64,000 nt of DNA from Cryptomeria japonica (Eukaryota; Streptophyta; Pinopsida; Cupressales; Cupressaceae): assembly GCF_030272615.1 (NCBI RefSeq), contig NC_081415.1:370077667-370141666 (forward strand). Reading direction: 5' to 3'. The translations under genes were made by a program, and so were the position numbers. Positions within the stretch are counted from its first letter, which is position 1. Each line of letters begins with the position of its first letter. The notes under the pieces were generated by a model. The model did not search any database. It was not told the origin of the DNA and was given only the letters and a program-made list of their open reading frames with translations. Shown in pieces: positions 35,929 to 46,834 of the stretch.

Positions 35929-37488
35929 TTGAGACATTATCTTTTAAATTCAGAAGTCCATGTCATGGTAAAGTTTGATCCTTTGAAGCATCTTTTCTCT
36001 AAAACTGATTTATCAGGATGCCTAGCTAAGTGGGTTATGATGTTAACTGAATTTGACCTTAAATTTGTTTCACAAAGAGCAATCAAAGGGCAAGCATTGA
36101 CCGATCACTTAGTTGAGGCCCCTTCACCTTTCTCCTTCCCTAACCTTGAGTCCTTTCCCAATGATTTCATTCTTTGCACAGAGAAAGATGAAACTTGGGA
36201 GTTATACTTTGATGGCTCTAAGTGTCGTACGGGATCGGGGGTAGGTGTTGTTCTGATTTCTCCTACAAAGAAGTCCATTCCCTTATCTTATCATCTCAAT
36301 TTCCTATGTACCAATAACATTGCTGAGTATGAGGCTCTTATAGTAGGAATAAAGGCAGCCTTGGCTTTGAATGTAGAGCACATACATATTTATGGAGATT
36401 CTCAATTGATTATAAGACAAGTAACAGGCCTGTATCAAGCAAAACAAGACAAATTATCACAATATAAAGACCTTGCTATCTCCTTGTTACAAAAATTTGA
36501 TTCTTATACCATGGAACCTATTCCTCGAAAAGATAATCGACATGCAGACACAATGGCATGTGTGGCTTCTCTGGTATCTTTAGAGGACCCTATGGTTGAT
36601 CTTAAATTTATTATTCACAACCTTATTTCTCTAGCTATTGTAGATGATTCTAGCTTAGTGACATGTTGCGACTTTATAGACTCAGATGAATGGTATTTGC
36701 ATATCGTAAGATACTTGACCGATGGTACCTTTCCTGATTCCGCTAATAGGAACACCAGGGCTAGAATTCGCAAGCTGTCCACTAGATATATCATTCTTTC
36801 TAATGTTCTTTACCGAAGGGGTTATAATGGTCTTCTCCTTCGCTGTCTTTACAAATCGGAAATCCCTATTGCTCTTGAAGAGGCGCATTCAGGTGCCTAT
36901 GGGGGGAATTTTGGAGGCAAATCCTTGGTTCAAAGGTTGCTTCGTATGGGATATTATTGGCAAACAATGCAGCAGGATTCTTTTTCATTTGTTAAGAAAT
37001 GTCATCAATGTCAACAACACAATAACTTGATTCATGCTCCTGCCCAAGAACTTCATTCTCATGTAGCTTCTTGGCCTTTCTCTGCATGGGGGCTGGATCT
37101 TATCGGTAAAATATCTCCTCCTTCATCTCAAGGACATACCTTCATTATAACTACAACAGATTACTTTACAAAGTGGGTAGAAGCTATTCCCCTTCGCTCT
37201 TCTATTGCTGAAGTGATTTGTCGGTTTCTTCTAGAAAACATTATTTCTCGATTCGGGATACCTTCCACTATAATTTCAGATAATGGGACATCATTTAAGA
37301 ATAAGGACGTGAAGAAATTCCTTGAGAAATATCATATCAAACATCGATTTTCTACACCATACTATCCTCAATCAAATGGTCAAGCCGAATCATCCAATAA
37401 GATAATTGAACAAATTCTTCGCAAAGCCGTGAATAAGCATGGTAAGGATTGGAGTACTCAGCTGATTTATACTCTTTGGGCCTACTGA
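35929..37488 (+). pseudogene. int: Tat element archaeal-type RNase H and integrase
   Basis: 519 codons, same frame. Residues 1-60 finish the first RNase H/connection. Residues ~90-215 form the acquired RNase H: WELYFDGSKCRTGSGVGVVL (Asp95), NNIAEYEALIVG (Glu), IYGDSQLII (Asp), RKDNRHADTMA. Integrase then follows with the zinc-binding region (EEAHSGAYGG to VKKCHQCQQ), WGLDLIGKI, TIISDNGTSFKN and QSNGQAESSNKII, giving the DDE triad. The frame stops at TGA 37486-37488 where Arg is expected (WAYRMSV). Confidence 0.93.
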
Positions 37489-37950
37489 ATGAGTGTATGA
37501 ATTGCTACAGGAACCACCCCTTATAATCTTGTTTATTGTGCTGATGCTATTATGCCTTTAGAGTTAGAGATTCCATCACTTAGAGTTTCTCTCAAAGGTA
37601 TAGTAGATGATGACTCTTATAGAGAACAAAGACTTCAACAACTTGAGATGCTTGATGAATAGCGTATAAATGCTCTTGAGCATATTCAAGCATATCATAA
37701 AACTCTACAACGAAGCTATAATGATAAGGTTATTTCACATTCTTTCTTAGTAGGTGACTTAGTTCTCTATGAGAATCAGCGCAATGTGAATGCCTTACCT
37801 AAAGAAAAGGGAAAATTTAGTCCTAATTGGCTTGGACCGTATATCGTTATTGAAGATTATGGATCAGGTTCTTATAAAATAGTGGGTGTAGATGGTATGC
37901 CTCTTAAAGAACCTATAAATGCTATGCACTTGCGTAGATACTATGCTTAA
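37489..37950 (+). pseudogene. int: Tat integrase C-terminus
   Basis: Continues in the same frame through two more stops (TGA 37498-37500, TAG 37660-37662) to a natural TAA at 37948-37950. Motifs: IATGTTPYNLVYCADAIMPL, ALEHIQAYHKTLQRSYNDKV, and FSPNWLGPYIVIEDYGSG, the usual integrase C-terminal module. This gives a pol-type frame of 32389-37950 with seven internal stops and no frameshift. Confidence 0.9.
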
Positions 37951-38534
37951 TTCCTCATTTCTTATCTTTTATTTCATGTATCTTCTTTGCACTTCTTCAA
38001 TTGGATAATATGTTAGTATATCTTTGTTAGAGAAAATAGAATTAAATGATGTTTTTTTTAATCTATATTGCTTCGTTCCTGACAAGCGTGTTTCTTTACT
38101 TTATGGTTTGTCTTGAATTCATCTATGTAAATTGCAAAAGATTTACATTTTCATTATGCTAGCATATTATATAATGTCTTTATGTGTTAAGTAGAATTGT
38201 ATCATGTTAAATCACATTACTTATATGATTCTTAGGCTTAACACATATTTCTACTCTATCATCAATGTAGTACTTGATTAAATATTTTATTTTAATTAAG
38301 TCACCCATGTATCAATTTAATCATGGAGCATTGAGAAATCAATCACATGGAAATTAAATTCAGAACATACATGTACATCTACCAAATGTATTAACTTTAA
38401 TCAAAATACACATTGTTTTAGACATTAAAGATAACACGTTTGAGACAAAGAAGCATGTATATATATATATGTGGACCAATATATAAAAGTAGATCACTAT
38501 ACATCCAAAATGTGACCTATCCTACATCATGAGA
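37951..38534 (+). other. AT-rich spacer between pol and the antisense gene
   Basis: No ORF or family signal; about 70 % A+T by eye, with a short TA run near 38458-38470. As the 3' flank of both convergent genes it is where both transcripts would be expected to end. Confidence 0.6.
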
Positions 38535-38935
38535 TCATCTCCTATCCCTAGGGCTAGTGGCTGGAGAGTGACGACTAGATGCTCCCTCCTGCTCCGACTG
38601 TGAAGGTGGACCCATGGGTGTATAGCATGATATAGATCGTGAATGACTCCGAGAGGAACTCCTACGATCCCTATCCATAAGGATCATGTGATACGAGGTA
38701 GCCTCGGCCTGAGCTGCTACTAGATCACGCTGTGCCTACTAAAGGTCCTCGGATAGAGCTCGCTCTCTCTCCCTCCATATTTCCACCTGTACTTGAAATG
38801 GGGAAAACAAGTCATCATGCCGACCCACGTTCCCTTGAGGTCTATAAGCAACCTGTGAGGAACTAGGGATCTGTGCTGTCATGGAAATATCTGTCACTGC
38901 TTGCTGGATCAGGGAATGCCACTCTTGCACATTAG

Positions 38936-39015
38936 CTACAACAATAGAACAGATTTTGTATTAGTTCTATTTTATATCATCAAAACATTAATCAATCAAT
39001 ATAAACCTACTATAC
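38936..39015 (-). other. inferred intron 2 of the antisense PMD gene
   Basis: 80 bp, donor CCAG/GTATAG at 39015 and acceptor TTGTTGTAG/C at 38936. The join is in phase 1 and the frame passes from REGDP into ANVQEWHSLIQQAV. Confidence 0.6.
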
Positions 39016-40637
39016 CTGGATCTCCCTCGCGCTAGTAGGGATCGTGATATGGTAGCATCTGTGACTGGGAACTACTAGGCTCCCCATGCTCGAATGATCT
39101 GTGCACAATGGGTACAGGTCTTCGTATCACCTCGTGTTCCCCCTTTTGGGGAATGAGAGGAGGATCTAAGGCTATGGTATCATCTCCTGAATGGTGAGGA
39201 GCTGCATCTGACTCCTCCTCATCATCTCTATCCTCCTCCTCCTAGTCATCCTCGTCCTCATTCGCATCCTTGTTCTCCTCATCATCATCTCTATCTATGT
39301 CATCCTCCTCTCCTTCCTCCTCCTCCTCGACACTAGGCTGATCTCCTATGGGTGGATCAGGACCTCCTGCCTCCTCGTGACCCTCTCCCTCCTCTGGCTC
39401 CTCCGATCTGGATCCCTGATCCTCATCTCGGTCTCCATGTCTCCATGGACCTGGATGGCCTGTCGGGTGATCTGGTGGAAAGATAGGCCCCGGGTATGTC
39501 CTCACAAACCATGAGAGATACCTGCACTGTGCTCCGGGATCTACAGCATAATCAGTGACCACATCTTGATCAGATCCCTCTATATCTGTGATCTCGATAT
39601 CATCTATCATAGGTCTCGCTACTGCTCTGGGTCTGGGAAGGACTCATGAGTGTCGAGTGTAGACGGGTACATCAGCTGGAACACACTGCTCTAGCCCAAA
39701 CTGCCTCCGTACTCAGTCAAAGTAGAATGGGACTATGATATGTGGATATCGTCCTCTCAGTAGGCGGTTCCTCTGTAAGCATGCTAGCTGTCTCTCCATT
39801 CCATCCCATCTGTGCATCCACAAATATGGTCTCCATACAGTCACCTCAGTTGTCAATCTATCAAATGTCATTCTCCAATACAGTAGATCCCCAAATCTCC
39901 ACTCGCTGGTAAGTGGATAAGCAAATACCCTAGGTCGCTCGCTAGCCACACTCATCGGATAGCCGACAGGCCTGGTACATGTAAAGTGCTCAAATATCCA
40001 CACCTGCAGAAGTGTGCATGTCATCAAACTACAACCCTGTCCAAAAACATACTCCTCAAGGTCATGATAGAGATGTGCGAGCATACTCTGACCCCAGGCA
40101 TATACTCTCCTATGTCTCTCCATAGCCCTGATGCACCATGTGAGACCCCCATGCATGTGCGTACCTCGCCCATTAGGGCAAACAACTAGTGCAATGATGG
40201 CAATCATAAGACGTCTCATGAGGGGCACCTCTCTTGTAGGATGTAAGAGCCAGCTGACCATGATGCGACCTCTCGTCTTGCTCAACATGACTCTACCTAT
40301 GAAGTATACCTGCTCCCTTTGATGGTCCTCCGCTAACCGATCGGTCGCGTATGTCATGGTAGCTCCTCTGATTGATAGGCGAAGTATGCGGTACACATCC
40401 TCAAGTGTCACTGTCATCTCCCCTACAGGGAAGCTGGAATGTACATGCGTCAGGATCCCATCGCTCCATAAGTGCCATCAACATCGCAGGATGAAATCAA
40501 ATGGCTGACATAAAAATCATATACCACAAACCTACCATAGATAATGTATCTCTCTCTACCCGAGTCAGTCAGGGAATCTGATCTCGCAAACTGTGAAGAA
40601 TCTACCCCGCCGTATGCTCTCTCATGTATGGCAAACC

Positions 40638-41012
40638 CTGCAATACAAAAACATCAGTGTAATCAGTAATCAATCATCACAATCATCTATGCCAAAAATG
40701 AAAACTGTCGAACATCGAAAGCTAACCCTCGCCAAGTCCTGATTAGGACCATGGCACCCTGAGAGGACCATGGCGCCTTGAGGGGACCATGGCGCCCTGA
40801 GAGGACCATGGCACCCTTCAGGGACCATGGCGCCCCACAGGGACCATGGTGCCCTAAAAGGACCATGGCGCCCTTCAGGGACCATGGTGCCCTGATAGGA
40901 CCATGGAACCCTGGGTGGGACCCAGGGTCAGATTCCCGGGCCCGCATTCCATCACAGAAAATCAGAGTCAACAGAAATGCAGAAAGTCAAAGTCAAAGTT
41001 CAGTCAACTCAC
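40638..41012 (-). other. inferred intron 1 of the antisense PMD gene
   Basis: Donor GAG/GTGAGT at 41012 and acceptor TTGTATTGCAG/G at 40638, 375 bp. Joining the exons keeps the frame (DDEPLDE then GLPYMREH). The intron holds the minisatellite at 40741-40916. Inferred from splice consensus only; there is no transcript evidence. Confidence 0.65.
40741..40916. repeat. GC-rich minisatellite, about eight units
   Basis: Units of 20-23 bp built around GGACCATGGCGCCCTGAGAG, with variants (GGCACCC, GGTGCCC). The same ACCATGGCGC motif occurs once in each LTR of this element (near 30921 and 42044). It creates spurious ORFs on both strands with repeated GAMVPEG-like peptides. Confidence 0.85.
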
Positions 41013-41093
41013 CTCGTCCAGTGGCTCATCATCGATCACGGCCTGTCGCATGATCTCAATCCTCGTGGGATGCTCCGGTCATCGTGAAGGCAT

Positions 41094-41675
41094 GATGATG
41101 GCTATGCGAGCTTTGCTGCAATGAACAATACTCAGAAATCAACAAAGTGACAAATGCAATAGTCACTTTCGAAGTATATACTTTCATTCCTTTACCTTTA
41201 CTTTCAAAACCCTAATTTTCCCTAATCACTCATTTCATCATAACTTGAGTTTGGGAGATACGATTTTTGAACTGTTTGATGTGTAGGAATCATATTTTCG
41301 ATCCCTTACTCCCTTGATGTTCCAAAATGTGCTCTGATGAAGCCTTTTTAGTGAACATCTCTCATCAATAATCGCTCACACAATTTGTCGTAAGTAAACA
41401 TGCTACCCTGTTTCACCTCCCTAATAAGCAAGCTGAAACAGGGGGGGCATATAGCTACTCGCAAATTTCATCACTTTCCTTAATAAGCATTAGGTGATTT
41501 TGTGATCTAACGTGTGTTTTGTAGGATGTGGTTCCTAACTGTGTACTGCAGATACCGCTGGGGGCTTCGTTCGATGGACTTATGGATATATCCTTTTTCA
41601 AATAATGTTTACTTTCCTGTACTTTAGCTTGCATATGCACGTAGTACTCATATGACCGCTAAAGTGGGGGCTAAA
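41094..41675 (+). other. 3' untranslated region of the Tat element, possible antisense promoter, polypurine tract
   Basis: Non-coding. The region upstream of the antisense ATG includes a minus-strand AAAGTATATACTTCG near 41178-41192 that could serve as a TATA box (weak). A G-run at about 41430-41437 (CAGGGGGGGCAT) and AAAGTGGGGGCTAAA at 41661-41675 are both polypurine-like; the second abuts the 3' LTR and is the likely true primer. Confidence 0.6.
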
Positions 41676-43336
41676 TGTAGCATCATAAATTGTACGCACT
41701 TGCTAAAGCAGTACAATTTCACACCTAGTTTAGCACCCGCCTTGGTGCATTTTGCATTTTGCATTGCATTTCCCCTTTAGCACTTAATTAATGAAATTAA
41801 TTAGGTCTAAGGTCCTATTTCATCATCCTCCACATCATAAAGTTGGGCCCTTTCATTAAAGTGTGCCCCTTTCATTTTATTCCTCCAATACATCATTTAA
41901 TCAAAAACCCTAATTAAGTCCTATTTTGAACTTGGGGGCTTGATTTTGAGGGTCAAAACATCTCAAAATCACCTGTAACTTCGGGATTCTCTCTAAAATC
42001 ATCATATCCGACGGCCCTGAAAATTTGGTGAAAAGTTGTTGGGACCATGGCGCTCGGAGTGCACATGGTCCCGGACATTTTTCTTGAAATTTTAGGAGCG
42101 TGATCCAATCATAAAATAAAGCTTAACCCCAAGAAATTGGCGGGAGATTCAATCTCTAGGTCGGCCAAAAGTTGAAATTAAGACCTAGGGTTTCATATAT
42201 AAGGGCTCTCTTTCTTCATTTGAAAGGATCTGGATTTTGGTTTTAGGGACCTTCTATGCAGCGAAAGAGCAGATCTTTGAAGACTTCAACAACATTCAAC
42301 ATCCATCTATCAAGCATTCATTAATTTCATTCATCCATTTAGGGCTTTGAAGACAATGAAGAGCAATAAGGGATCACCGACTGAAGATTGGCTTGTACCC
42401 CTCCCTTGGGGTTGGGTATGATTTCATGTTGTTTTCATGTCTTTGCATAAGCCTCATTATATCACTTGTATTCATGCTTTAGATCTCTTTACATCTTGAT
42501 TTGGAGCATTTACATTATCATTTATAAGCAATTAGGGTTTACTTTCTAGGTTGCTCTAGTTTGCTTACTTGCATTTTAGGATCTTGCACACACACAAGGT
42601 CTACACACACATTACTTTTACAATACAATTTGGCTATTCGTGGAGGTGGAAATCACCAAAGCGGGGGTTTGACTAAGGCAAAACCCTATATAGCAGCCCA
42701 AAATACCTTTTTAGATATAAGTGCAGATTTCGGGATTCCGACGATGCCGCAAGTTGCAGATCCGGAAGAAGCAGACGGAGACCGAACCATACAATAGATT
42801 TCAGAGAAAAAGACCAGGACAGGGGCGTGGGGCACCCTGGTCTCACCAGGATAGGGGTGCTAGGCTCCTTGGTCCCTGGGATAGGGGCACTGGGCGCCCT
42901 GGTCCTTCTATTAGACAACATTTCCGACAGTTTTCCAGGTTGCAAAATAGCAGTTTCAGTTGCAGTTTTGGGAGCAAAATCAGGATGGTGGCACCCGCAC
43001 CCTCGTCCGGAACATTTTCACTCAGATTTTAACTTTGGGTATGCATCTGCATTCTTGTCTTGTCCTTGTGTTTGCAGCTTTTCGTTGTTTAACTTCAATT
43101 CTGCAATTTTGTTATTAGTTCATACTTGCACTTTGAGGTTAGGAATTGAACTTGCATCATTTTATCTTTCAATTACAACAAAGGAATAGAAACCCTAATA
43201 GGTAGCCCATGGCTCTCTCTTTCACAAAAAGAAGTAGCCAATTGTGTGATACCTCTAGGCTCTTTCGTATTCCGCAATGTGTGTCAAAAGGTAGGATTAG
43301 GACATGTTAACCTAGTCTCGCTTTTTCCCCTACACA
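41676..43336 (+). repeat. 3' LTR of the Tat element
   Basis: 1,661 bp, same length as the 5' LTR, starting TGTAGCATCA and ending CCCCTACACA, followed by the duplicated target CAACA. Differences from the 5' LTR are mainly CG to TG/CA type. Confidence 0.95.
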
Positions 43337-43341
43337 CAACA

Positions 43342-43357
43342 ATTCTAATATCCAACA
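43342..43357 (-). repeat. 3' LTR of the copia element, last 16 bases
   Basis: ATTCTAATATCCAACA matches the end of the right LTR (ACTCTAATATCCAACA at 50149-50164) and completes the split LTR. Confidence 0.9.
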
Positions 43358-43373
43358 ATGTCCCCCTTTGGCA
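43358..43373 (-). promoter_or_regulatory. polypurine tract of the copia element
   Basis: On the minus strand GCCAAAGGGGGACAT precedes the 3' LTR start TGTTGG. A similar box (GCTACCAAAGGGGGAGA on the minus strand) recurs near 43500-43516. Confidence 0.75.
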
Positions 43374-43567
43374 TTGATGGAAACATATGAATGTGAAAAA
43401 AAATCAATGTAATGAAATAAATAAACTCAAGCAATCTCCCCCTAAGATCACACACATAGCTCTCTACCTTAGATAGATAAGATAGTTTTTCACATGCATC
43501 TCTCCCCCTTTGGTAGCAATGCCAAAGACATATAGAAATCATTATTCTCTCTGCCTTACCAGATAAT

Positions 43568-44485
43568 TGTTGGCAAGGGACACTCAATTGATTAGTTTCA
43601 ATATGTTGTCATTGATGGCAACATGTTCTGGCTTTCACATTTTTGTTTGGTTGATTACAGACAGACACTTCACTGGCACCGATAGGTATCTTCATCGGTT
43701 GGAAGGAATTCTTTGGTTATCGACATTGCAAGCCGACATGACTTCATCAGGTTATCGGTATTGGAGGTTGACATCAATTGGGAGATCTGACATCGGTAAT
43801 TTTTTTTGATATTCATGTATTTATATTATTGAGCCGACATGTATATTCATTTTGTAATTATCTTTGCAAGCCAACATAAGGCATGATAGTTTGTTAGGGT
43901 ATATAGGTCAGTTGATTAGATCATTTTGTTGGATATGAATATGTAAGGTTATGGAATGTAATAGAGATGTGAAATATATGTGAGAGATCATGTATGTGAT
44001 GATATTTATGTAAGAGGGTATTCCGGTATGTGTTTAGGATTTCAGACCGGAATAGATAGAGCTTAATCAAAACTATATTCAGGAATAGGAGATGTTATCT
44101 TTGTAGTTCACTCATTTCTTTGGATTGTAGTATGGATTTGCATGTAGTCAGTAAGGATCCTTTTGTGATTGAGCAGTGTGCTCTAGGCTATAAGCTTTCG
44201 TGCAAGTGTAGGCCCCTATATTTTGTAATATCTTTTTATATGGCTAGTGGATTGATATTGTGGGTCAAAAATCCCACCGTGGTTTTTCCTCTTTGAGGTT
44301 TTCCATGTATAATTATTTGTGTTATGGTATTTATTTGTGTGATTGGCTTATTGGTTGTTTTACTTATTTCAATTCTATATGTATTGATATACCGGTTGGT
44401 GAATACATGTTTTAATAAGGTTAAAATTGATCATTTTGGTAGAGCACTGATTCACCCCCCCTCTCAATGTTCTTGGATTCCAACA
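43568..44485 (+). repeat. solo LTR of a copia-type element
   Basis: 918 bp, TGTTGGCAAG to ATTCCAACA, with perfect target duplications ATAAT at 43563-43567 and 44486-44490. It contains AAAAATCCCACCGTGGTTTT, a signature of copia LTRs, reading on the plus strand. A single LTR with intact duplications is the footprint of recombination between the two LTRs of a former full element. It lies in the 3' untranslated part of the minus-strand copia. Confidence 0.92.
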
Positions 44486-44631
44486 ATAATCTCTTCCCTT
44501 TAGAATAAACAAATTTGAACAATTGAATCACACATTGACTACTCACCTGGAACAACAACACCCACTCATCAATCTGGATATCAAGATAAGACAATGAAGT
44601 CCACCAGATCAATTCAACTCAATGCATCTAG

Positions 44632-45200
44632 TTAACGACAGGAGGGGCTATCACCCCTAACTTCTCTCTCAGATATAAAAATGTTTCTGTAGGCAAAGGC
44701 TTAGTTAATATATCTGCAATTTGTTCCTTTGTAGGTACATACTCCAATCTGACTTCTTTCTCATTCACCTTCTCTCTTAAGAAATGAAACTTGATTGATA
44801 TATATTTTTTCTTAGAATGCAACACTGAATTATTAGAAATATTGATAGTACTAGAATTATCATAATATATAACAGTATGCTCATTATAAACAACTTTGAT
44901 ATCCTTGAACATCTACTTCATACAAAGTACTTGAGTACAATTGCTAGTAACAACAATGTATTCAACTTTTGCAATAGATAAAGACATAACATCTTGCTTC
45001 TTACCTGCCCAAGAAATCAACTTATTTCCCTAAAAGAATGCTCCACTGGTAGTGCTCTTCGAGTCATCAACATCACCTCCCTAATCAACATCAATATAAT
45101 AATTTAAAATGAAATCATCATTCTTCGGATACCAGACCATAATCAACTGTTCCCTTCAAATATCTGAATATCCTCTTCACAACAGTAACATGAATTTCCT
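44632..45200 (-). pseudogene. rnh: copia RNase H domain
   Basis: The open block 44628-44912 reads YNEHTVIYYDNSSTINISNN (catalytic Asp region), then KYISIKFHFLREKV, YVPTKEQIADILTKPLP and LYLREKLGVI, the C-terminal end of every copia RNase H. Upstream the frame is broken but DSKSTTSGAFF and KVEYIVVTSN remain. Ends with TAA at the expected place. Confidence 0.88.
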
Positions 45201-46005
45201 TAGGATCAACCTAAAATCTTGCAACAAGACATACAACATTGATAATATCAGGTCTAGTTTTAGTCAAATATAGCAGTCCACCAATCATAGATCTATACAG
45301 GGTTTGGTTAGCCTTTGAGGATTCATCATCTTTTGTCATCTTGCATCCAGTCACCATAGGAGTTCCAACAACTTTGGAATCATCTAACCCAAACTTCTTC
45401 AACAATTCCTTCACATATTTTGATTGAGATATGAAAATTCCTTTATTAATATGTATAATTTGCAATCCTAGAAATAACTTCATCTCACCTATCATAGACA
45501 TCTCAAATTATTTTTGCATATCATCAACAAATTTCTTACTTAAATCATCATCTCCTCCAAAAATAATATCATCAACAAAGACTTGAACAATCAAAATATT
45601 ATCATTATAAATCTTGAAGTACAAATTACTATTAGCAATACCTTTACAGAATCCTAACTTCATCAAATACCTGTCCAATCTGGCGTACTAGGCTCTAGGG
45701 GCTTGTTCAAGTCCATAGAACGCTTTCTTCAATCTGCATACCATGTTATCTTCATTTGTTAATGAAAATACATTTGGTTGCTCAATGTAGACTTCCTCTT
45801 CCAATTCACCATTCAAAAAGACTGACTTCACATCCATCTGATATACCTTGAATTTCTTATGAGTAACATATGCAAGAAATAATCTAAAAACTTCAATTCT
45901 AGTTACCAAAGCAAAAGTCTCCTCAAAATCAATACCTTCCATTTGTGAATATCCCTTACATACCAGCCTTGCTTTAATTCTAACAACTTCTCCATCTTCA
46001 TTCAT
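45201..46005 (-). pseudogene. rt: copia reverse transcriptase
   Basis: Blocks 45688-46005 and 45211-45501 are in the same frame: [56 protein letters not shown], stop, YARLDRYL, then VFVDDIIFGGDDDL at about 45540-45580 (copia form of YXDD), stop, FEMSMIGEMKLFLGLQI. One stop replaces Trp (TGG to TAG). Confidence 0.9.
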
Positions 46006-46834
46006 CTTATTCTAGAACACCCATTTAGTACCAATTGCATTCTTTTCCTTAGGTCTCGGAACAAGTTCCCATGTTTTGTTCTTCTGAATCTGATCTAACT
46101 CTTCTTCCATAGCTTTTACCTATTTTTCATCTTTATAGGCTTCACCAACATCTTTAGTCTCAATTTTGGAAATGAAACATGTCTCTCAGCAACAATCCTT
46201 CTCCTAGTCATTACACCTTTACTTTTATCACTAATAATCTAATTTTCTAAATGATTTAATCTTACATACCTGGGGGTCTTCTGATTGTTCTGATTTTCAG
46301 TCCCTTTAACCTCTTCACTACTAGCAACATCTAGATCTATTGTCTCTTCCGAACCACTCTGCTTCATACTCAGACTCTTCACTTGCTTTGAAATAACATC
46401 TTGATCATCGAATTCATATCCACATGCTCTGATTTTCTTCTCTTGACTCTCATCAACCTTCATATTTGCACTTTCCACTATCTTTCTTAGTCTTTTGTTG
46501 TAACACCGGTAGGCTTTTCTCTTAGTAGAATATCCCAAAAAGATTCCTTCATCACATCTTGCATCAAATTTTCCTATATCCTCATTTATTTTGATATAAC
46601 ATTTGCTTCCAAAGATTCTAAAATATCTAACTATAGGAACATGACCAAACCATAACTCATAAGGAGTCTTACCAGGATCACCTTTTATATGCACCCGGTT
46701 GAACGTGTATATGATAGGGCTAACAACTTCTCTCCAATAGATATGAAAAACATTTTCTTGAATCATCATAGTCTTAGGAGCATCCCAAATAGTTTTGTTC
46801 TTCCTTTCAACAACTCCATTTTATTGACGGGTTC
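46006..46834 (-). pseudogene. int: copia integrase C-terminal part and RT linker
   Basis: The open block 46239-46769 reads HIYWREVVSPIIYTFNRVHI, TPYELWFGHVPIVRYFRIFG, GIFLGYSTKRKAYRCYNKRL and KTPRYVRLNHLEN, the regular integrase-to-RT linker. It is frame-shifted relative to both neighbours. Confidence 0.88.

Larger units (their letters stand above)
38535..41093 (-). pseudogene. antisense plant mobile domain (PMD, MAIN/MAIL-like) gene with two introns, decayed
   Basis: Exon 1 41093-41013 begins ATG and ends ...DDEPLDE before GTGAGT. Exon 2 40637-39016 starts GLPYMREHTAG. Exon 3 38935-38535 ends in TGA. PMD motifs in exon 2: LMALMERWDPDACTF, FPVGEMTVTLEDVYRILRLS, a central region with HMHGGLTWCIRAMERHRRV, and VRRQFGLEQCVPADVP near the end. 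An acidic region (39242-39610, long Glu/Asp runs) and an Arg/Ser-rich tail (SSSRSHSRS) follow. Damage: a stop in exon 1, several stops in exon 2, and a one-base frameshift before FPVGEM. PMD proteins (PF10536) in plants include MAIN/MAIL1, linked to transposon silencing; related domains are known from Ty3/gypsy elements. Function here unknown. Confidence 0.82.
30550..43336 (+). mobile_element. Tat-lineage Ty3/gypsy element carrying an antisense plant-mobile-domain gene
   Basis: 12,787 bp with LTRs of 1,661 bp each, perfect target duplications CAACA (30545-30549, 43337-43341), primer site, a 5.56-kb pol-type frame, an antisense intron-containing PMD gene, and a polypurine tract. The archaeal-type second RNase H between RT/RNase H and integrase is diagnostic of the Tat lineage. 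There is no recognisable gag. Equal LTR lengths with few, mostly transition, differences suggest a fairly recent insertion; it must be younger than the copia LTR it splits. Confidence 0.95.

Noticed and set aside
39713-40417. PMD ORF as an ordinary host gene
   Set aside because: It lies wholly between pol and the polypurine tract of one element with perfect target duplications, so it belongs to the element; it also has stops and a frameshift.
40670-41053. Pro/Gly/His-rich ORFs on both strands (GAMVPEG and GPWRPERT repeats)
   Set aside because: Products of the minisatellite inside the inferred intron; no coding signal beyond the repeat.
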